Assembly: GCA_964058845.1 (NCBI GenBank)
Contig: CAXKVR010000832.1
Location: 1-21,158, forward strand
Source of the DNA: Carex sylvatica
Taxonomy: Eukaryota > Streptophyta > Magnoliopsida > Poales > Cyperaceae
DNA: 21,158 nucleotides
Direction: 5' to 3'
Shown: in pieces, positions 9,846 through 17,265 of the stretch
How the letters are laid out: each line of letters opens with the position of its first letter
Numbering within the stretch: the stretch's first letter is position 1
The notes under the pieces: model-generated
Told to the model about the DNA's origin: nothing
Seen by the model: the letters and a program-made list of their open reading frames with translations, nothing else
Databases searched by the model: none
Program-made: the position numbers and the translations under genes

Positions 9846-9911
9846 ATCATATTCATATTTGCCGCCTATCGGGTTTCGGGTATCGGGTTGGAAAATCCTA
9901 ACATTTTGACC

Positions 9912-10335
9912 CAATTTGCCATTGAGGATAAGTGTTTAATAATTTGCCTACTAATATAAGACTGAAATGACTTTTTTTTTTTCTTCCAGCTTCTATGCCT
10001 CCTTAGGCCAACTTTTTTTCAATATTTAAAAAAAATTAAATTTGCTATTAAGGATTTTTTAATGATGAAGAAAATTTGAAGTGTTTAATATTTTTTCTGC
10101 TAAGACTTGAATTGAAATTTACAATTAATTCGGTTTTTATTTTATTTTTCTTCCAGTTTCTATGCCTATTGTAGACCAATTTTTTTTTATTAATTTGCTA
10201 TTAAAGTTTTAATAATTAATGTTATAATGTTGAAGAAGATAAGTTAATATTTTTCGACTAAAACTTGCCTTGAACTACTGATATTACTATTAAAGCGTTT
10301 TTTTTTTTTTTTTTTCTAGTTTGTATATATGCCAC
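9912..10335. repeat. Degenerate tandem repeat, ~165-bp period
   Basis: A poly-T tract followed by CTTCCAG(C/T)TTCTATGCCT, AATTTGCTATTAA, a GAAGA-AA stretch and GACT(A/T)GAA-like sequence recurs. The CTTCCAG block lies at 9983 and 10150, with a degraded TTCTAG at 10314-10319 (periods of 167 and 163 bp). A partial leading unit begins at about 9912. No coding content is seen. The array lies 0.8-1.2 kb upstream of the inhibitor gene. Confidence 0.65.
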
Positions 10336-10505
10336 TTGTATATGTAAGTCCAATCTTTATGATCTTCTGATCATTAATTAGGTAGATACAACTTAGAAAT
10401 TAGATAATGGAGGTCCATGTATATATACATAGTTACTAATTTTTGTTTTCTAGAAATGTATGAGAATTGGTTATAGAAAATTGAAAGAATAATGCAGCTA
10501 GATCC

Positions 10506-10903
10506 GGGTCCATATATATAAGAATGGGGCAGGGATACTGTCCGTATACCATCGTTAATAAAAAAAAACACCTTTATGTCAGCATACTCTCGTGAATAAT
10601 CACTTTTTACCTTCGCGAATACTATCCCATTCTTGTAGATAGCTGGTTAGTATGTTTGAATTTTTTTTTTTTGTTCATCTCTATACATAAATCACTTTTT
10701 TCATAGGGTCCATATATACAAGAATGGGACAGGGATACTGTCGGTATACCGTCGTTAATAGAAAAAAAACATCTTTATGTCGGCATACTCTCACGGATAG
10801 TTACTTTTTACCCTCGCGGATACTGTCCCATTCTTATAGATAGCTGGTTAGTATGTTTGAATTTTTTTTGTTCATCTCTATATATAAATCACTTTTTTCA
10901 TAA
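10506..10903. repeat. Two tandem 200-bp units, each carrying a palindromic module
   Basis: Unit 1 (10506-10705) and unit 2 (10706-10903) are about 90% identical by eye; both begin GGGTCCATATATA. Within each, AAGAATGGG(G/A)CAG at the left (10520 and 10720) is mirrored by CCCATTCTT on the right (10626-10634 and 10827-10835), giving inverted repeats about 115 bp long. This looks like a MITE or MITE-containing segment duplicated in tandem. It ends about 200 bp upstream of the inhibitor start codon, so it lies in the probable promoter. Confidence 0.8.
10879..10889 (+). promoter_or_regulatory. Candidate TATA box of the inhibitor gene
   Basis: TATATATAAAT lies 217 bp upstream of the start codon, inside the second 200-bp repeat unit. 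The equivalent place in unit 1 reads TATACATAAAT. A CT-rich tract (11050-11070) of the kind common near plant transcription starts lies between it and the ATG. AT-rich DNA produces such motifs by chance, so this is tentative. Confidence 0.3.
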
Positions 10904-11105
10904 GATCAGTTGTTTGTTTGTTGTGTCATGTAGCATTGGATTTAATTTGGTAACGTACATTCTACAATTCAATTAATTAATCAACCTTCACATTTCAAAT
11001 CCAACCTGGATATGCTATCCAACCCAATAATACATCCATCATAATATCTCATATCTCTCTCTCTCTCTTCCCCTTTCAAAGCAACCTTTCATAGCAGCTT
11101 TAGAA

Positions 11106-12137
11106 ATGGCATCTATGGCAAATACACTATTCTTCCTTCTCTCTCTATCTCTAGCACCCTTAATCCTCTCACATTCTCTCCAAAACCACCCTTCACACGT
11201 CCCAACTCCTCTCATCCAATCCACATGCAATGCTACCGCCTACTACGAGTTTTGCATCGCCTCCCTCGCCTCCGATCCTGCGGGATCCACCGCCTCTGAT
11301 GTTAGGTAATAGTTAGCAAGCAATTAGCTTATAATATCATTCTTATTTCATTCCTAGCTCCTTATGGGATGAGAATATAAACACCCAATCTGGCAGAAAT
11401 ATAATGGACATGATATATGTAAACAAATATATATATATATATATATACGTATATTAATACTACAAGGTATAAAAAGGTAATAATTAAGAACAAAAAATAT
11501 TATGCACTAGAGGAAGATACAAGCACTTAAGCTAAAGCTTTTTGAACTTAGCTAGATCTCATGAACCTAGCTTGTGATTCAAAATCACTACATTGCAGGA
11601 TAAACACACAATTTGGCAAATATATATAGTGCGCATAATATTGTAAACATATATCAAAAGGCACTTGAGCTAAAGCATTTTGAACCTAGCTAGATCTCAT
11701 CAACTTCAAAATTATTATGTACAAAACAAAACTGTTTTAAATAGTTAGCTAGGAATTTATAATCACTACTACATTGTAGGTCTCTCTCGGTTGTAGCAAT
11801 CAACATCGCCATGACCAACGCGACCAACACTTCCTCCATCGCATCATCATTGGCCCAAAAAGCAACCGACCCGTCGTTGCGGGCTCTGCTTCGAACTTGT
11901 GCGGCCAAGTACGTTGCAGCACAGGATGCATTGCACTCAGCAACACAGTCAATTAAAGAGGAAATGTACGACTACGCATTTGTCCATGTGAGTGCTGCTG
12001 TAGAGTATCCGAGTGTTTGTCGCGTGTTGTTCAAGCAGGTGCCGAGGCTGACGTACCCACCTGAGTTGGAAAGGAGGGAGGAGGGTTTGGAGATGCTTTG
12101 CAAAATTGCATTGGATATGATTTCACTACTTGGTTGA
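11106..12137 (+). CDS. Secreted invertase / pectin methylesterase inhibitor family protein
   Basis: The gene has two exons, 11106-11305 and 11780-12137 (stop TGA), joined through a split Arg codon to give 185 residues. Residues 1-24 form a hydrophobic signal peptide. The rest matches the plant invertase/PMEI inhibitor domain, a four-helix bundle with an N-terminal helical hairpin. It starts at TCNATAYYEFC (Cys41, Cys50) and continues with DPSLRALLRTC (Cys107) and a VSAAVEYPSVC stretch (Cys147). These four cysteines are the family's two disulfides; Cys174 is extra and probably unpaired. Family members bind cell-wall or vacuolar invertases (C/VIF type) or pectin methylesterases, restricting sucrose cleavage or pectin de-esterification. 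The layout is closer to the invertase-inhibitor-like branch than to typical PMEIs, but the target cannot be decided from sequence. The start is the first ATG after a CT-rich leader and gives the signal peptide directly. Full length is normal and no defect is seen. Confidence 0.92.
11306..11779 (+). other. Intron of the inhibitor gene with internal partial duplication and decoy acceptor
   Basis: The donor is GTAATA (11306) and the acceptor is ATTGTAG (ends 11779). Segment 11377-11598 is partly repeated as 11600-11779: both start ATAAACAC(C/A)CAAT(C/T)TGGCA, both contain GCACTT(A/G)AGCTAAAGC and TAGCTAGATCTCAT, and both end AATCACTAC-CATTG(C/T)AG. The first copy therefore ends in an acceptor-like CATTGCAG (11598). 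Splicing there would add about nine codons and then a stop (TAG) within the second copy. The functional acceptor was chosen because it restores the conserved domain. Confidence 0.8.
11429..11449. repeat. (AT)n microsatellite in the inhibitor intron
   Basis: About ten consecutive AT units lie inside the first intronic repeat copy. Confidence 0.85.
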
Positions 12138-12530
12138 ATTTTTTTGGTGCATATATGTTTTCAGTGACATATATATCTAATTAATTACCTATATGGCTGT
12201 GCTTAGAATTAATTATACACAATGGAGTACATAAGTAAGTGCTTGATGCATTTATATATCTAAGTTTGATTTATATGGTGACCATATATATATTGCATGT
12301 TTGAATTCTCTCCACTTCTCCAGTGAGACTGTAAGGGTTGTGGTGTAACTGTGTGTAAGAATAGGAAGAGATAAATGAACAATATAATAATAAGCTATAT
12401 TAATTTATTATATGAGGATTTGTGGTGCTCTAGATTAATTGGTACATTTTGAGAGCGCGATGTTCTATAACTATAAATGCAATATTATATTGTCGTAATT
12501 CAACTGTACTTACCAATTTCAACCTATAAT

Positions 12531-12836
12531 TAATTCTGTAAATATTAGGTGTATTTCACTTTTCACAATGTTAGAATGTATCATATTTAGTGTGCATCAG
12601 TCTTTTTTTCAAGGGAAAAATCTCTAAATTTTTATAGTAAAATTTCATTGATCAAAACATGCATTCTTAGTTAAGAGTGTATTAGTCTTTTTTTCATCCA
12701 ATTCTTTCTGTAAGTATTAAGTATTTTAACTTTTCACAATGTTATGTTAGAGTGGATCAGTCTCTTTTTTTTTCATTAAAAAAAACTCTGATTTTAAAAA
12801 AAAAAAAATTTGATCGAACATACATCCTTAGTTAAT
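12531..12836. repeat. Tandem duplication downstream of the inhibitor gene (~172-bp period)
   Basis: Both 12531-12676 and 12702-12836 carry TCTGTAA(A/G)TATTA, CTTTTCACAATGTTA, a CATCAGTCTTTTTT-like block, an A/T run, TTGATC(A/G)AA and a final CAT-CTTAGTTAA, in the same order. The copies have diverged mainly in the homopolymer tracts. They lie about 0.4 kb after the stop codon, probably beyond the 3' end of the transcript. No coding content is seen. Confidence 0.7.
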
Positions 12837-12839
12837 CAA

Positions 12840-14170
12840 TGAAAATACTTAATAGCTATTAAGCTAGCTCGATCGACTAGTCTCATAATTAACTCGACTA
12901 AAATCAATATTAGCTCGACTCGTTCTGACATAATTAACCGGATTCAAACTTTACCTGATAGCCCTACATCAAGTCATGAATCCTCTATAATTCTTTCTTA
13001 AAAAAAAAGAAAAAAAGAAAAAAAGAATCCTCTATAATTAACCTTTTTTCTTTTCCTCGTTCCTTTTCATACTTTGAACGAGAACATCAAGAATATAAGT
13101 AACTTTCTCTGTATTTCATGAAAGTAAAACTAGGGACCATTAGTTGCCTCTCTTTTAATAAAGAGGGTGGTTATCTCTTTATTAGTGCCAAAGTTAATCT
13201 AAAGATATTCCAGATGCATGACAGGTGTATAGCCAGATTCCTTTAATTAATATGTTATATATATGAACTAGGTTATCAATATCAATATTTGTTTGGATCA
13301 TTCTGTTTCAACAATGAATATATACTTAATTTATATATCCGTTTGTTTTATTTTTTTTTGCATATAATTTGGTCCATATATGTACTCCGATCCTGCTCTC
13401 ATTAATTTAAGAACTATTGGACAGGAACCAGTTGTGATATGAACACGTGTAAAGTGCAAAATTTAAGGATATTTTGTTTTGTAATTTATGTTAAGTGTGA
13501 ATTCGATACAAATTTCAATTAATTTTGTGCAAATTTCATATTTGTAGACGAAGAGGTAAAAAAAATGATGAAAAATTAATACATAAAATAATTTAAATAA
13601 TAACTTATAAAATGTTCATTGTTTTAACCGCTTGATTATGTGCTAAATTAATTCGAAACTTTAAAATTTGTGCACGTACATGCATTACTAACGAAGTACA
13701 TGGATTTTAACGCATTACTAACGAAGTACATGGATTTTAACGGTTTGAATTCGTAGTTCAAAGTTAAGCTGATAATCTTTTGGAGGTGTGCTCACAAATT
13801 TCTCTTAGTGAACACATCCCACTCTAGTTTTACTCTATATATAATATAACGATCTATAGGTTGGCTTCACACCTATTCAGAAAGAGTACAAAATTTTTGA
13901 CCCATAATTTATACGATCCAATATATATATATTTTAACAATAGTGGGTATGCCCCACCTGTTTCATATTGAAACATGCACATTTCATACAAAAGACAATG
14001 GAATAAAAGAGTCCCATTGTGCAAAATATCCTAAACAAACAATACTAATATAACAAGGGATAAGCAGTCACAACAACAAGGTAGGCACTTTTCGTGAGAA
14101 TAAAAATATATTTATGACAGTACTTCATCGCGAAAAGAGAAAGCATAAGGAGCCAAGCAGACATATAGCA
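12840..14170. other. AT-rich intergenic DNA, no gene recognised
   Basis: Contents include scattered AGCTCGACTCG-type motifs (12860-12920), a poly-A/AAAAAG low-complexity run (13000-13025) and the exact 30-bp doublet listed separately. No credible reading frame, RNA or element ends were found. Confidence 0.45.
13682..13741. repeat. Exact 30-bp tandem doublet
   Basis: A 30-bp unit beginning GCATTACTAACGAAGTACAT occurs twice without a mismatch (13682-13711 and 13712-13741). Perfect identity suggests a recent slippage duplication, or an assembly artefact. Confidence 0.95.
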
Positions 14171-14290
14171 TATCTAGTAGTCACTGCTAGAGGAGCAAGT
14201 GGAGCAGGCCGGCCATGTATTCAGCAGAAGAGGGGGAACCAGGAACAGAAGAAGTAGGAGTAGAATCAGAAGACAGGAAATGAGAGGAGT

Positions 14291-14959
14291 CAAAATATAA
14301 TGAGTGAATTGGAAAGGTGCCATCCTTTCATGTGCATCAGGTAGAGGTATTCTGTCATGTCGGAAACGCCATAAAAAAAATTTAATTTTCAAGGGTATTT
14401 TTAGTGTGGAAAAAATGGTACGGCGGAGTCGGTTCTATCACGGAACGACATGGCACGTGTTACTGTTTCGTGTCATGACTCGCGTGTTACGTGCTGTGAC
14501 CACATCTTGACATTTTGATCACGGCACGATACGTAATCATGCGAGTCATGTGTAATTAGGACCGTTAGGTCTTAATCAAATGGTGAATCTTGAAGAAACT
14601 AACTTAAATTATGAAAAAATAGTTAAACGTGATCAGTTACGTTTGGACATAGCAGGCAAGTCACGGTGTGAGTCGCGTGCCGTGACTATTTGTGTGTCGT
14701 GATCACTCCTTGACATTTTGGTCACGACACGACATGAGTCACTGTTCACTTGATCACGGCACAAAACTAAAGTTACGGCGTGTTAATCACAGCATGCACG
14801 ACACAGCATAGCACACGTTTTTTTCCACTAGGTATCTTAATTGGCTTTCCAGTTTGAGTTGAATTGGACATTTTTAATACCTATGTATTCTTTTTTTTTT
14901 TGAGAAAATATATCTCTATATTCTAACCAAACATATAATGAGTGAACTGTAAAATGGCC
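14291..14959. repeat. Direct repeat pair bracketing a GC-richer insert-like segment
   Basis: CAAAATATAATGAGTGAATT at 14291 recurs as CAAACATATAATGAGTGAAC at 14927. Both are followed by a G-AAA-GG stretch. Between them lies about 610 bp of different base composition that contains the CACG/CGTG repeats. The pair could be a duplication flanking an insertion, or two copies of a local repeat. Confidence 0.4.
14425..14815. repeat. Degenerate CGTGTC / TCACGG repeat region
   Basis: Short motifs such as ATCACGG(A/C), GGCACG, CGTGTCATGACTCG, GTCACGACACGACATGAG and CACGACACAGC recur on both strands. A longer direct repeat contains TCTTGACATTTTGATCACGG (14505-14524) and CCTTGACATTTTGGTCACGA (14708-14727). 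Such motif arrays are found near the ends of decayed plant DNA transposons. No coding frame was recognised and the family is unknown. Confidence 0.45.
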
Positions 14960-15570
14960 TGTTGAAGTCCATACTTAATTTAAAAAATTAACCAAAATAA
15001 TTTGGCCTATATATATATGACATTTCCAACGGACGTCGCATGTCTTGCAATTAATGGGTCAGAGACGGAAATGCCCTCGACAATTATTAGCAACCTAATA
15101 AATAGAGCCACGCTTCAAGTACATAAATATTTATGAGAGAAAAATCAATAATTACTAATAAAAAGGATAAGTAGGAAATTTTTGCTTTGTCTCTAATTAA
15201 GTCTATTCCTATATTAGTAAAAAAATATTTATTTATATAAATATGAATTATAATAAAGTACTTGTATATACATGTCTATTGATTTTACAAATTTTTAATA
15301 ATCTAGCATAATCATTTAATGAAATGAATACTAATTGTCCAAAAGAAATATGAAGTCCTGAAGTACTTTTATAAATATAACTCTATGAAGTGTTGACTTT
15401 CTACAATTAATTAATTTACAAATTTAGACTTTAGCAATTATACCCTAACAAATTTCCACTTTCCAATAGTCAGCCCACTAATCAAGTTTATGTGCAATAA
15501 CCGAGTATCATTCAACAATTTTTAGCGAAAATATACTGAAAATTTATCAATCATTATTTACTATATTTTG
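14960..15570. other. AT-rich intergenic DNA, nothing recognised
   Basis: No gene, RNA, element termini or structured repeat could be supported on either strand. Confidence 0.45.
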
Positions 15571-15574
15571 TTGT

Positions 15575-15833
15575 TGTTGGAGACCATTGCAGAAGAATTT
15601 TGAGTAATTTCGTCGAATACTTTGTGGACATACATGTATATCCGATTAAATAGAGGAATATAAAATACACATCAGAAATCAACACAACAAGCAATTAAGT
15701 ACAAATAAAAAAAAATAGACACAAGTTTTTTACGTAGTAACTCTTGCAAGAGAAAATGACAGAAATACAGTACAAAATCACTATATCAAAGAGTCTTACA
15801 ATACAATATAAAAAGATTAACAAATCATCAACA
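15575..15833 (-). mobile_element. Possible solo Copia-type LTR
   Basis: The segment begins TGTTGGAGAC and ends CATCAACA, the TG...CA inverted termini of an LTR. On the minus strand it contains TCTTGCAAGAGTT, ACGTAAAAAACTTGTGTC and GCTTGTTGTGTTGATTT in order, resembling the R/U5 part of plant Copia LTRs. No primer binding site or matching 5-bp target duplication is seen next to it. This is recognition by pattern only. Confidence 0.4.
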
Positions 15834-16021
15834 CTTTCTTACAATTTAATATACTAATATGTAGTATTATCAAGTGTACTTGAATGGATTATAATAAGAG
15901 AGTAAAATCCTAGGAAAAAAAATAATAAGAGAGGAAGCTTCTATTATTTTGGGCTCAAGAGAGCAGCTCATGGTTTTGCTCGATAAACCAAATAAGAAGA
16001 GATGGTGGTGATCTCTTTCAT

Positions 16022-16055
16022 TGGGCCGTCAAAAGCAACATGGGCTTCGGCCCAT
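16022..16055. promoter_or_regulatory. Site II-like TGGGCC cluster with palindrome
   Basis: TGGGCC (16022-16027) is followed by ATGGGC-TTCG-GCCCAT (16040-16055), a perfect 6-bp inverted repeat of the TCP-binding site II core GGCCCA. Such sites are typical of proximal promoters of growth-related plant genes. The nearest gene found, FAS2, starts 1.2 kb downstream, so the link is uncertain. Confidence 0.35.
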
Positions 16056-16059
16056 TTCA

Positions 16060-17090
16060 TTTGTCTTCGCCAATATAACATCCTTATTATAAAGTATCAA
16101 TCTCTTGCCATTTTTACTTGAAAAGTTTCAAAGTTAGTGTGTTTGGTCCTTGTGGTTATAAATTTGTATCAAATTTGTCTTATTATTGACATTGGGTTTT
16201 AAAAATAGATGTAAATTGGTCTTCTCTTATTTGTTTGATTGTAATGAAATTCAATGTTGGTAAATAAATATGACAAGAATATAAATGTCATCATCTAGAT
16301 TATCAAGTATTGGTAATACAAACATTAACATATATAAGCATCCATGTCATCTTAGAATTACATCATTCATTCATTTTTAACATATATATTTAAATTGTAT
16401 GACTGATTTGATATAAACTAATACCTTTAGCAACTAAAATAATTTAAATGTTTAATGATCATTTGTGTAATCTAATATTATTTTTTTTCTTTCTATTTCT
16501 CATCTAATTTACACGATTATGTTGATTTTTGTCGTCTTTTTTAATCAAAATATCTGCAATATTAACAATGTTATACCGATAATATTATTTGTGTTTTTCT
16601 TTTCATATAAAAATTAGTCGTAATTAAAATCATAGACCAAGTATGGATGGTGTCCTGATAATAGATCTAAATATTTATATGAAGAGACACATGTTTAATT
16701 TTTATAATAAACAATTAAAAAATAATTAAAGTTGTAGTGATATTATTATGATTACGGTTTGGCTAGCTAACTTTGAGAAGAAGTGAAAAAAGAAAAATAG
16801 AAAAGGAACACAAACCAATGTGTATGTTATTACGCACAATGATATATTTTTTCGTCCATTGAAAAATTCACAAATGCCTCAAGTCTGCAATCAAATCAGT
16901 AGAGCACGGAGTACATGGACCGATAAGGACACCTCCAGTTAATAAAACTGGAGATGATCACTCGCGGACTGGCGGGGTAAAGATTTTAACAAAGTAGGTT
17001 TAGCTTCATGCAGCGCACTAACCATTTAAAGCGCTGTTTTGATTCTCTAGTAACTGCGCTTCATGAAGCCAATACAGATATGTTAATATG
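16060..17090. other. Intergenic / FAS2 upstream region
   Basis: AT-rich sequence to about 16,880, then a more balanced stretch leading into the FAS2 leader. It contains a short hairpin, CTCCAGTT-AATAA-AACTGGAG (16933-16953). No reading frame is supported on either strand. Confidence 0.4.
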
Positions 17091-17126
17091 TTTACCCTGA
17101 CTGGCGGTAATTGGACCTTTCTCTCT

Positions 17127-17188
17127 CTTCCCGCCACAAAATCCCGCAAAATTTCACTCTTTCCTCAAATCTTCCACTCGAAACCCTA
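17127..17188 (+). promoter_or_regulatory. E2F-like sites and telo-box upstream of FAS2
   Basis: CTTCCCGCC (17127-17135) and the inverted ATCCCGCAAAA (17141-17151) resemble the E2F consensus TTTSSCGC, one mismatch or so from canonical. AAACCCTA (17181-17188) is an exact telo-box. Together they are common in promoters and leaders of plant S-phase and ribosomal genes. They lie 80-140 bp before the FAS2 start codon, in the leader or core promoter. In Arabidopsis the partner CAF-1 gene FAS1 is an E2F target, so parallel control here is plausible. Confidence 0.5.
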
Positions 17189-17265
17189 TTTTGTGCTCTC
17201 GAAGGATCGAAACCAAGTTGAAGAAAAGAAGAAAAATTTAACAAATCGAGCAGAGGTGTACTACT

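Noticed and set aside
10374..10571. 65-codon minus-strand frame
   Set aside because: It crosses AT-rich DNA and enters the 200-bp tandem unit, with no domain or conservation signal.
11039..11230. Minus-strand frame over exon 1 of the inhibitor gene
   Set aside because: Shadow of the CT-rich leader and signal-peptide codons.
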